From the NCBI GenBank assembly GCA_036495525.1, contig DASXMR010000103.1, positions 1 through 22,247 of the forward strand: a DNA stretch of 22,247 nucleotides. Direction: 5' to 3'. Origin of the DNA: DASXMR01 sp036495525 (GTDB taxonomy: Bacteria; Actinomycetota; Actinomycetes; Streptosporangiales; Streptosporangiaceae). Under the pieces are notes generated by a model, which saw nothing but the letters and a program-made list of their open reading frames with translations, had not been told where the DNA came from and searched no databases. The stretch's first letter is position 1. Every line of letters begins with the position of its first letter. The translations under genes and the position numbers were made by a program. Of this stretch, positions 15,920 to 22,247 are shown piece after piece.

Positions 15920-17281
15920 ATGGCGGGGGCTGACCTGGTGATCTGGAGCCGGCGGGTGGTGGCGGCTGACGCGACGCTCGCCGCCGCCGTGGTCATCCAA
16001 GCCGGGCAGATCGCCGCGGTCGAGCCGGCCGCCGACGCGGGCGCGGCGCTGGCGGTGGCGGGCGGCGCGGAGCTCATCGCACTGGCGGACGACGAGGTGC
16101 TGCTGCCCGGCCTGGTGGACACGCACGTGCACGTGAACGAGCCAGGCCGGACCGACTGGGAGGGCTTCGCGACCGCGACCAGCGCCGCGGCGGCCGGCGG
16201 CATCACCACGCTCATCGACATGCCGCTGAACTCGCTGCCGCCCACCGTCGACGCCGTGGCGCTGGCCGCCAAGCGGGCCGCCGCGGCCAGCCAGGCGCAC
16301 GTGGATGTCGGCTTCTGGGGCGGCGCCGTGCCGGGCAACTTCGCCGAGCGCGCCGCGCTGCACCAGGCAGGCGTCTTCGGCTTCAAGTGCTTCACGGTGG
16401 ACTCCGGCGTACCTGAGTTCCCGCCGCTGGACGACACCGGGCTGCGGGACGCGCTGGCCGGCCTAGCGGCCCTGGGCAGCGTGCTGATCGTGCACGCCGA
16501 GGCCGCGGCGGTCATCGCCGGAGCTCCGGCCGCCGGCGGCCGCGACTACGCTGGCTTCCTGCGCTCGCGGCCGGACGCCGCCGAGACCGAAGCGATCGCC
16601 AGGCTGCTCACGCTGGCCGGCCAGGCCGGCTGCCGGGTACACGTGCTGCACCTGTCCAGCGCGCAGGCCGTCCCGCTGATCGCGGCGGCGCGCGAGCGAG
16701 GAGTGGCGGTCACGGCCGAGACCTGCCCGCACTACCTGTCCCTGGCGGCCGAGGACATCCCGGCCGGCGCGACCCAGTTCAAGTGCTGCCCGCCGATCCG
16801 CGGCCGGGACAACCGGGAGGAGCTGTGGGCGGCGCTGCGAGCGGGCATCATCGACTGCGTGGTCTCCGATCATTCGCCCTGCCCGCCAGCGCTGAAACGG
16901 CTCTCCGACGGCGACTTCGGCGCGGCCTGGGGCGGCATCTCATCGCTGCAGCTCACCCTGCCGGTGACGTGGTCACAGGCACGATCGCGCGGCTGCACCC
17001 CGGCCGACCTGGCCCGCTGGATGGCGAGCGAGCCGGCCAGGATCGCCGGGCTGGCCGGCAAGGGCAGCATCGCTCCCGGCATGGACGCTGACCTGGTCGC
17101 TTTCGCCCCGGACGAGCAGTTCACCGTGCGCGGCGAGCAGCTGCGGCACCGGCACTCGCTGACGCCGTACGAAGGTCAGGCACTGCACGGAGCGGTGCGC
17201 CGCACCTGGCTGCGCGGCTCGCCAGTGAAGGCCGGCCGTCCGGCTGGGCGGCTGCTGAGCCGCCAGGGAGCCGCGGCATGA
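15920..17281 (+). CDS. allB: Allantoinase
   Basis: A 453-residue cyclic amidohydrolase that opens allantoin to allantoate. The binuclear metal site is complete: DTHVHVNEPGRTDW with His69 and His71, the lysine expected to be carboxylated at 156 (GFKCF), His192 in IVHAEA, His244 in HLSSA, and Asp317 in SDHSP. ETCPHYL and FGAAWGGISSLQ are typical of allantoinase rather than dihydroorotase or hydantoinase. Length is normal. The frame is open far upstream over the membrane-protein gene, but similarity begins at DLVIWSRRVV, so the ATG at 15920 is chosen; a GTG at 15938 is an alternative. Its stop overlaps the allantoicase start (ATGA), giving a coupled pair for the two consecutive steps. Confidence 0.95.
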   Translation: MAGADLVIWSRRVVAADATLAAAVVIQAGQIAAVEPAADAGAALAVAGGAELIALADDEVLLPGLVDTHVHVNEPGRTDWEGFATATSAAAAGGITTLIDMPLNSLPPTVDAVALAAKRAAAASQAHVDVGFWGGAVPGNFAERAALHQAGVFGFKCFTVDSGVPEFPPLDDTGLRDALAGLAALGSVLIVHAEAAAVIAGAPAAGGRDYAGFLRSRPDAAETEAIARLLTLAGQAGCRVHVLHLSSAQAVPLIAAARERGVAVTAETCPHYLSLAAEDIPAGATQFKCCPPIRGRDNREELWAALRAGIIDCVVSDHSPCPPALKRLSDGDFGAAWGGISSLQLTLPVTWSQARSRGCTPADLARWMASEPARIAGLAGKGSIAPGMDADLVAFAPDEQFTVRGEQLRHRHSLTPYEGQALHGAVRRTWLRGSPVKAGRPAGRLLSRQGAAA

Positions 17282-18321
17282 CCGCCGGCGGGGCACAAGC
17301 CAAGGACTTCCGCACGCTGCCCGACCTGGCTTCGCGTTCGCTAGGCGGCAGCGTGGTGTACGCCAACGACGAGCTGTTCGCGGAGAAGGAGAACCTGATC
17401 AAGCCGGGTCCGGCGGCCTTCGACCCGGCCAGCTACGGGCCCAAGGGCAAGGTCTATGACGGCTGGGAGACCAGGCGGCGCCGGGACAGCGGACATGATC
17501 ACGCGACCGTCCGGCTCGGCGCGCCCGGCGTGGTGCACGCGGTCGTGGTCGACACCGCGCACTTCCGCGGCAACTACCCGCCGCAGGTCTCCGTCGAGGC
17601 GGCCCGCGCTGACGGCTACCCGTCGCCCGCCGAGCTGGCCGGCCTCGCCTGGCACCCGCTGGTGCCCAAGTCGGGCGCAGCCGGTGACACGGCCAACGTG
17701 TACCCGGTGTCCGACCGGCGCCGCTGGTCGCACGTCCGGCTGTCGATTTACCCCGACGGCGGAGTGGCCCGCCTGCGGGTGCTCGGCGAGGTGATGGCGG
17801 ACCCGGCGTTCCTGACCGGCACGGTCGACCTGGCGGCGCTGGAGAACGGGGCCGAGGTGACGGGCTGGTCCGACGCCTTCTTCTCGCCGCCGCCGAACCT
17901 GATCATGCCCGGCCGGGCAGCCGGGATGAGCGATGGCTGGGAGAACGCCAGGCGCCGCGGCCCTGGCAACGACTACGTCGTGATCCGGCTGGCCGGCGCC
18001 GGGATCATCAAGCACGTCGAGGTCGACACCTCGTGCTTCGTCGGCAACGCGCCGGGCTGGGTCCGGCTGTCGGCAGCTGACGGCCAGCAGCAGCCAGGCG
18101 AGGACGGCGGCGAGGAGCTGAGGTGGCGCGAGGTGCTGGCCGAGACCAGGGTGCAGCCTGACACCAGGCATCGTTTCCTGCTGGCTGAGCCCCGGCCGGC
18201 CAGCCACGTCCGGCTCGACGTGATCCCGGACGGCGGCCTGGCCCGGCTGCGTGTCCACGGCGAGCTGACCGACGGCGCGCTGGCCGCGCTGAACCAGCGC
18301 TGGCAGCAGACCGCTGGCTGA
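17278..18321 (+). CDS. alc: Allantoicase
   Basis: A 347-residue allantoicase (allantoate amidinohydrolase) that splits allantoate into (S)-ureidoglycolate and urea. The chain consists of two homologous jelly-roll domains, visible as an internal repeat: YDGWETRRRR...GHDHATVRL...VVDTAHFRGNYP near residues 60-101 and SDGWENARRR...GNDYVVIRL...EVDTSCFVGNAP near 218-258, each ending in a HVRL-x-x-x-PDGG-x-ARLRV strand pair. This arrangement is specific to the allantoicase family, and length is normal. It overlaps the allantoinase stop by four bases and is the last purine gene. Neither a urease nor a ureidoglycolate-cleaving enzyme follows in the window. The 141-bp gap after it has only weak short inverted repeats. 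Confidence 0.95.
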   Translation: MTAGGAQAKDFRTLPDLASRSLGGSVVYANDELFAEKENLIKPGPAAFDPASYGPKGKVYDGWETRRRRDSGHDHATVRLGAPGVVHAVVVDTAHFRGNYPPQVSVEAARADGYPSPAELAGLAWHPLVPKSGAAGDTANVYPVSDRRRWSHVRLSIYPDGGVARLRVLGEVMADPAFLTGTVDLAALENGAEVTGWSDAFFSPPPNLIMPGRAAGMSDGWENARRRGPGNDYVVIRLAGAGIIKHVEVDTSCFVGNAPGWVRLSAADGQQQPGEDGGEELRWREVLAETRVQPDTRHRFLLAEPRPASHVRLDVIPDGGLARLRVHGELTDGALAALNQRWQQTAG

Positions 18322-18427
18322 CTAGGCAAGCTGGCGCTCAGCTGGCGGCCGCTGGCAGCGGGATGCGCTGCTGGTTTCCGTGCCCGGCACTGCGGCGGGC
18401 TGCAGCCGTGCGCGGCCGGGAACTGGC

Positions 18428-18463
18428 TTGCGGAACGACGGCGGTGCCGGGACGCTGAGCGCA
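18428..18463 (+). promoter_or_regulatory. Possible leaderless promoter of the LLM oxidoreductase gene
   Basis: TTGCGG at 18428-18433 and GACGCT at 18451-18456 are separated by 17 bases, and the -10-like box ends 6 bases before the ATG at 18463. The first base of the -10 deviates from TANNNT, so this is only suggestive; no Shine-Dalgarno sequence is present. Confidence 0.35.
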
Positions 18464-19338
18464 TGAAATTCGGCCTGTACCTGCCCCTGTTCGAGGACTT
18501 CGCCGATCCGCGGCGCGCCGCTGCTCTGGCCGCTACTGCCGAGCAGGCCGGCTGGGACGGGCTCTTCGTCTGGGATCACCTGGTCGCACAGCAAACGCCA
18601 GTCGGCGATGCCTGGACCACGCTCGCCGCGATCGCCATGACCACGGAGCAGATGGCGATCGGCCCGATGGTCACCCCGCTGGCCAGGCGCCGGCCGTGGA
18701 CGCTGGCCAGGCAGATCGCCGCGGTGGACCAGCTCTCCGGCGGCCGGCTGGTCGCTGGTGTCGGGCTCGGCGACGACGGCTGGCAGGAGTTCAGCTCGTT
18801 CGGCGAGGCGGCTGGCCAGCGCGAGCGCGGGCAGCTGCTTGACGAGTCGCTGGAGATCCTGCAGCAGCTGCTCAGCGGCGCCCCCGTCAGCCATCACGGA
18901 ACCCGGTACGACGTCGAGGCCGTCCCGTTCCTGCCGCTGCCGGTGCAGCGGCCGGTGCCGATATGGGCCGCGTGCTGGTGGCCCAACCGCAAGCCGCTGG
19001 CCAGGGCGGCCCGGCTGCAGGGCTGCTTCCCGGTCTTCAGCGCGTCGGGACGGCCAGGGCCGCCAGACGCCGCCGACCTCGGCGTGCTGCGCGCCGAGCT
19101 GCGCCGGCATGGCGCACCGGACGATCACGACCTGGTGGTCAGGTGCGCGACCCACCGGCTGGAGGCGGCGGAGCGTGGCCGCGCGCTGGCCACGCTGGCC
19201 GGCAGCGGGGTCACCTGGGTGCTTGAGGCCTTCTCGCCCCGTCAGCCCGCCGCGGAGGTCGAGGCGATCGTCCAGGCCGGGCCCCCGCCGGCTGGCACGG
19301 GCCGGTCCCGCCAGGTGCGGGCGCCTGCCGGTGGTTGA
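18463..19338 (+). CDS. LLM-class flavin/F420-dependent oxidoreductase
   Basis: A 291-residue luciferase-like monooxygenase-fold protein. The N-terminus MKFGLYLPLFEDFADP, then AEQAGWDGLFVWDHL near 25-40, the barrel segment ARQIAAVDQLSGGRLVAGVGLG near 83-104 with the following Trp-x-E-F region, and PIWAACWWPNRKPLARAAR near 165-183 are all characteristic. In actinobacteria many such proteins use F420 instead of FMN; the cofactor and substrate cannot be told here. The last about 20 residues (GPPPAGTGRSRQ... to APAGG) look unlike the family and run into the remnant of another gene that overlaps the 3' end in a different frame, so the natural C-terminus may have been altered by a deletion junction around 19310-19325. 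Confidence 0.88.
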   Translation: MKFGLYLPLFEDFADPRRAAALAATAEQAGWDGLFVWDHLVAQQTPVGDAWTTLAAIAMTTEQMAIGPMVTPLARRRPWTLARQIAAVDQLSGGRLVAGVGLGDDGWQEFSSFGEAAGQRERGQLLDESLEILQQLLSGAPVSHHGTRYDVEAVPFLPLPVQRPVPIWAACWWPNRKPLARAARLQGCFPVFSASGRPGPPDAADLGVLRAELRRHGAPDDHDLVVRCATHRLEAAERGRALATLAGSGVTWVLEAFSPRQPAAEVEAIVQAGPPPAGTGRSRQVRAPAGG

Positions 19339-19494
19339 CGCGTCGGTGCTGCCAGCCGTGACCAACGGCAACATCGAGCGCCCGCCATGATGATCGCCGA
19401 GAAGGCCGCCGACCTGATCCTCGGCAGCACCCCGCTGCCGCCGGCTGACCTCCCGTTCTACCGGCACCAGCCGGCCGCGCCCGCCGGCCGGTGA
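19325..19494 (+). pseudogene. 3' remnant of a GMC oxidoreductase (choline-dehydrogenase type), frameshifted
   Basis: Two adjoining frames together spell the C-terminus of a GMC-family flavoprotein. From 19325 the frame reads LPVVDASVLPAVTNGNIERP and meets TGA at 19388-19390; from the overlapping ATG at 19387 a second frame reads MMIAEKAADLILGSTPLPP, then DLPFYRH and a stop at 19492-19494. In intact relatives these segments are continuous: VVDAS-x-x-P with the active-site region, a short loop, then MIAEKAADLI. Loss of one base near 19385-19387 accounts for the break. No GMC sequence (FAD-binding GxGxxG domain or the rest) is found upstream, where the LLM gene lies, so only about 55 terminal codons remain. 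This is a dead fragment, and its end abuts the LLM gene. Confidence 0.75.
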
Positions 19495-19539
19495 CCCGCA
19501 CCTGACCGGGCAGCACCGCGACTGCCGCGCGCGGCGATC

Positions 19540-21048
19540 ATGCACACTGTGGCCATGACCGAGATGAGTGGTGACGTGCTGGCTGGCGCGGCTGGCGGGG
19601 CCGACCCGAGGGACCCGCGCGGGCTGCGGTCCGACGCCCCGCTGCTTGACGGCTGGCTGCGCTTCACCGAGCAGGCCGCCGCTGGCCTGCTCACCCCGAT
19701 GAGCGTGCCAGGCCACAAGCAGCGACAGGACCTGGTCGGGTCTGTCATCGCCGGCGACGCCCCGCTGTACGGCGGGGTCGACTCGATCAAGCACGCCGAC
19801 AGTACGCTGTCCGACGCCGAAGGCCGGGCAGCGCGGCTCTGGGGTGCTGACTGGTGCCGGTTCTCGGTGGCCGGCTCGACGCACGGCAACCAGGCACTGG
19901 CGCTGGCCATCGGCTCGCCAGGCCAGGAAGTGATCATCACCAGGACGCTGCACCGCTCGCTGCTGCTCGGGCTGGTGCTGGCCGGGCTGCGCCCGGTGTG
20001 GGTACGGCCGGAGATCAACGCTGCCTCCGGGCTGCCGGCTGGCGTGGCGGTCAGCACCGTGCGGGAGGCGCTCGCCGCGCACCCGGACTCCTGCGCGGTG
20101 TTCCTCGGCGAGCCGTCGTACGTCGGCACGATCAGCGACCTGCCAGGGCACGCCGCGGTCGCGCACGATGCGGGCGTGCCGCTGGTGGTGGACGCGGCCT
20201 GGGCCGCCCACCTGGGCTTCCACCCGGATCTGCCGCCGCACGCGATTGGCGCCGGCGCGGACGCGATGGTGACCAGCGCGCACAAGGCGCTGCCCGCCTA
20301 CAGTCAGGGCGCGCTGGTGCTGGCAAGGACCGAGCGGCTGGAGACCGGCAGGCTGAACCGGGCGTTCGAGGCCACCCACACCACCAGCCCGACCGGCTCG
20401 ATCATGGCGAGCATCGACGCGGCCAGGGCGCTGCTGCAGCGCGACGGCGCCGAGCTGTGCGCGCGGCTGCTGGCGAACGTCGCTGCCGCCAGGGAGCGGC
20501 TGAAGCAGGCGCCGGGGGTCGGCGTGCTCGAGGGCCAGGGGGTGGAGCCGACCAAGCTCACCGTGCTGCTGGCCGGCACCGGCGCGAACGGGTACGCGGT
20601 CGAGAACGACCTGATCGCGGCCGGCATGCCGGTGGAGATGGCCGACCGGGACACCCTCGGCCCGATCATCACGCTGGCGGACGCGGCCAGCGACGTCGAC
20701 AGGTTCCTGGCGGAGCTCCTCCGGGTGATCGAGCGGCACCGTGGCACGCCTCGGCATCCGGTTCCGGCAGCCGCGTGGACGGTCACGCCGCAAACTGTGC
20801 TGGCGCCGAGGGAAGCATTCTTTTCCGATAACGAGGTCGTCCCGGCCGATGCCGCGGTCGGCCGGGTCAGCGCCGAGCTGATCGCACCGTACCCGCCCGG
20901 CGTGCCGGTACTGGCCCCCGGCGAGCTGATCACCAGCGCCGCGCTCGAAGCGCTGCGCGAGGTCAAGGCTGACGGCGGCCGGATCGCGTACGCCGCTGAC
21001 CCGAGCCTGGCGACTTTCCAGGTCATCTGCCGGGCCAGTCATCGCTGA
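19540..21048 (+). CDS. Orn/Lys/Arg decarboxylase family PLP enzyme
   Basis: A 502-residue fold-I PLP enzyme of the Orn/Lys/Arg decarboxylase major-domain family (SpeA/YaaO-like). Early MSVPGHKQRQDLVG corresponds to the TPGHKQG motif, FSVAGSTHGNQALA is the PLP-phosphate loop, VVDAAWAAHLGFHP (Asp218) is the pyridine-nitrogen Asp region, and TSAHKALPAYSQGA holds the PLP lysine at about 249. The C-terminal domain (VVPADAAVGRVSAELIAPYPPGVPVLAPGE) is intact. The usual DEAHGAH reads DAAWAAH, a variation I believe occurs in an actinobacterial subgroup. The amino acid decarboxylated is unknown; arginine, lysine or ornithine are the family substrates. The start is uncertain: ATG at 19540 or ATG at 19555, the latter preceded by CACACT six bases upstream in a leaderless-like layout. 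It has no purine-pathway link that I can see. Confidence 0.88.
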   Translation: MHTVAMTEMSGDVLAGAAGGADPRDPRGLRSDAPLLDGWLRFTEQAAAGLLTPMSVPGHKQRQDLVGSVIAGDAPLYGGVDSIKHADSTLSDAEGRAARLWGADWCRFSVAGSTHGNQALALAIGSPGQEVIITRTLHRSLLLGLVLAGLRPVWVRPEINAASGLPAGVAVSTVREALAAHPDSCAVFLGEPSYVGTISDLPGHAAVAHDAGVPLVVDAAWAAHLGFHPDLPPHAIGAGADAMVTSAHKALPAYSQGALVLARTERLETGRLNRAFEATHTTSPTGSIMASIDAARALLQRDGAELCARLLANVAAARERLKQAPGVGVLEGQGVEPTKLTVLLAGTGANGYAVENDLIAAGMPVEMADRDTLGPIITLADAASDVDRFLAELLRVIERHRGTPRHPVPAAAWTVTPQTVLAPREAFFSDNEVVPADAAVGRVSAELIAPYPPGVPVLAPGELITSAALEALREVKADGGRIAYAADPSLATFQVICRASHR

Positions 21049-21060
21049 TGCGCGGCACAG

Positions 21061-21084
21061 TGCGAGCTGGCAAGCTGCCTCGCA
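21061..21084. terminator. Stem-loop with short T-run after the decarboxylase gene
   Basis: TGCGA (21061-21065) pairs with TCGCA (21080-21084), and GGCA (21069-21072) pairs with TGCC (21076-21079) around a 3-base loop, leaving a 3-base bulge on the left arm. TTT follows at 21085-21087. It begins 12 bases after the decarboxylase stop and lies between converging genes, so it may terminate transcription. Confidence 0.5.
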
Positions 21085-21116
21085 TTTGCAGCGAGCCTGG
21101 CATACGCGGGCCGGGC

Positions 21117-21884
21117 TCAGCCGCTGGCCGGGCGCGGTGACGCCGCGCTCCGCTCGGGGACCGGTGCCTGGTGGGCGCGGGCGGCGGTGATGATGAGCTC
21201 GGTGACCGCTTCCAGCGGCATCGCGGTGGAGTCGATCACCAGGTGGTACAGGGAAGCGTCAGCAGGGTCGCATCGGTAAAGGCGGCGCACGTAGGCGGTG
21301 CGCGCCTTGTCGGCCGCGCGCAGCCGCGCCCTGGCCTGCTCCTCGCTGATGCCCTCGATCGTGGCTCCCTGGAGGATGCGGCGCCCGGCCGGGCCGTCGA
21401 GCCGGACGTGGAAGCCGCGGTCCTTGCCGAGCACGACCGCAGCCGCCCGGCCCAGGATCACGCCGCCACCGCCGTCGGTGAGCAGGCGGCGGATTCCGGT
21501 CTCCCCGTGGCCGCGCAGGTGCTCATCCTGGTGGTGGGTGGACGGCGGCGACTGGGTCGGCCCGGCTGGCATCGCCTGGGTGAAATGGGCCAGCAGCCGG
21601 TGCACCGGGGTGGACCTGGCCTCCTCGTCCGACAGCTGCTCATAGCACGGCACCGGCTCGGCCAGGTGCCCCTCTGACGTGGTGACGCGCTGCAGGAACG
21701 GCAGGCCGAGCCGGGCAGCCAGCGCCGGGGCCACGACGCTCCCGCCGGAGCCGTAGGCCGCCGACACGGTGATCAGGCGTACGGCTCGGCCGGGTGGCGC
21801 GGCTGAGCGCTCCGGCGGGAGAACGGCGGACCCTGGCGAGGCGCCGGCGGGCGCGGCAGGGCTGTCAGGCTGCTCGGAGGTCAT
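21117..21884 (-). CDS. Cytidylate-kinase-like family protein
   Basis: A 255-residue P-loop protein of the cytidylate-kinase-like family. After an about 35-residue Ser/Ala/Pro-rich leader come RLITVSAAYGSGGSVVAPALAARLGLPF, where GSGG marks the variant P-loop of this family, then VILGRAAAVVLG with the G-R-x-A motif, HVRLDGPAGRR, and a late SLYHLVIDSTAMPLEAV segment typical of the family. True CMP kinase (Cmk) differs in length and in its nucleoside-binding residues, so the physiological substrate is unknown. Its ATG overlaps the stop of the upstream exporter gene (ATGA), so it is translationally coupled to an MFS drug-exporter-type gene. Confidence 0.82.
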   Translation of the reverse strand: MTSEQPDSPAAPAGASPGSAVLPPERSAAPPGRAVRLITVSAAYGSGGSVVAPALAARLGLPFLQRVTTSEGHLAEPVPCYEQLSDEEARSTPVHRLLAHFTQAMPAGPTQSPPSTHHQDEHLRGHGETGIRRLLTDGGGGVILGRAAAVVLGKDRGFHVRLDGPAGRRILQGATIEGISEEQARARLRAADKARTAYVRRLYRCDPADASLYHLVIDSTAMPLEAVTELIITAARAHQAPVPERSAASPRPASG

Positions 21885-22247
21885 CCGGCGCTCACTTTCT
21901 CCCTCGGCCGGGCGGCGCCAGGGGCGGCCGGGCCGGGGGCGTGCGCCAGGGTGCCGGACGGCAGCACCAGCCCGCAGACGACCGCGGAGCCGGCCAGGAT
22001 CGCGGCCGAGACCCAGAATCCGACCACGTAGCTGTGCACCGCGCCCTGGGCCAGGGCCAGCGGGCTGTGGCCGTGAGCCAGTACGTAGCTGGCCAGGGCG
22101 CTGGCGGCGAGGGTGTTCAGCAGCGCGGTGCCGATCGAGCCGCCGACCTGCTGGTTGGTGTTGACCAGGGCCGACGCCACGCCGGCGTCTTCGGCACCGG
22201 TGCCGAACGTCGCGGCGTTCAGCGCACAGCCGAAGACCAGCCCCAGG
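21881..22247 (-). CDS. MFS transporter, DHA2 (EmrB/QacA) type, C-terminal part
   Basis: The frame stays open to the edge of the window, so the gene begins outside it. The visible about 122 residues hold the segment GTGAEDAGVASALVNTNQQV followed by GGSIGTALLNTLAASA, which is the conserved C-terminal signature of 14-TM DHA2 drug:H+ antiporters, then a short extracellular loop (HGHSPLALAQGAVHSY) and the last membrane span (VVGFWVSAAILAGSAVVCGLVL). It ends in a cytoplasmic Pro/Ala/Arg-rich tail. The family exports hydrophobic drugs or metabolites across the inner membrane by proton antiport. Its stop overlaps the start of the cytidylate-kinase-like gene. Confidence 0.88.
   Translation of the reverse strand, partial: LGLVFGCALNAATFGTGAEDAGVASALVNTNQQVGGSIGTALLNTLAASALASYVLAHGHSPLALAQGAVHSYVVGFWVSAAILAGSAVVCGLVLPSGTLAHAPGPAAPGAARPREKVSAG

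Noticed and set aside
18349..18361. Terminator after allantoicase
   Set aside because: The CCGCT-GGC-AGCGG hairpin has only a 5-bp stem, no T-run, and is within the range expected by chance in this GC-rich gap.
19387..19494. A genuine 35-residue small gene starting MMIAEKAAD
   Set aside because: Its sequence continues the GMC oxidoreductase C-terminus from the preceding frame, so it is better explained as part of a frameshifted remnant.
18322..21042. A 906-codon open frame on the minus strand
   Set aside because: It lies opposite the LLM oxidoreductase and decarboxylase genes, is rich in Arg/Gly/Pro/His/Gln as expected for the reverse of GC-rich coding sequence, and shows no domain.

Overview
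The window is very GC-rich double-stranded DNA with dense, short-spaced genes, frequent GTG starts, 4-base stop/start overlaps (ATGA, GTGA) and several start codons preceded at about 6-7 bases by a TANNNT-like -10 element (leaderless style). Together with the protein types (an LLM flavin/F420-type oxidoreductase, NCS1 permease, DHA2 drug exporter, an actinobacterial-type PLP decarboxylase) this points to a chromosomal segment of an Actinomycetota species. I cannot name the genus from sequence alone.

Layout. 1-558: end of a metallo-beta-lactamase-fold hydrolase. 559-1044: no intact gene; holds a decayed VapB-like antitoxin with an in-frame TGA and a 15-bp tandem repeat. 1045-2595: acyl-CoA synthetase. 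2627-3223 (minus): GrpB-family protein. 3446-6723: first purine operon, with an NCS1 nucleobase permease, OHCU decarboxylase, 5-hydroxyisourate hydrolase and urate oxidase. 6806-8113 (minus): fold-III PLP decarboxylase resembling LysA, with two changed substrate-site positions. 8210-11307: second purine operon, with the FAD and 2Fe-2S subunits of xanthine dehydrogenase, an 8-oxoguanine-deaminase-like amidohydrolase and a MmcQ/YjbR protein, closed by a perfect hairpin. 11493-11843: YCII/DGPF protein. 11926-15452: molybdopterin subunit of xanthine dehydrogenase overlapping a CitE/HpcH-like protein of unknown function. 15516-18321: small membrane protein, allantoinase, allantoicase. 18463-19338: LLM oxidoreductase. 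19325-19494: frameshifted 3' remnant of a GMC oxidoreductase. 19540-21048: Orn/Lys/Arg-type decarboxylase. 21117-22247 (minus): cytidylate-kinase-like protein and the end of an MFS exporter.

How the genes work together. The central 15 kb encodes a nearly complete oxidative purine catabolic route: uptake of nucleobases, xanthine/hypoxanthine to urate (three-subunit xanthine dehydrogenase), a probable side entry of 8-oxoguanine to urate, then urate to 5-hydroxyisourate, OHCU, allantoin, allantoate and ureidoglycolate plus urea. No ureidoglycolate-cleaving enzyme, glyoxylate-using enzyme, xanthine-dehydrogenase maturation factor or PucR/AllR-type regulator is recognisable in the window. The one orphan enzyme locked into the cluster is the CitE/HpcH-like protein at 14220-15452, the best candidate here for a new step. 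I found no CRISPR array, tRNA, rRNA, insertion sequence or phage gene.
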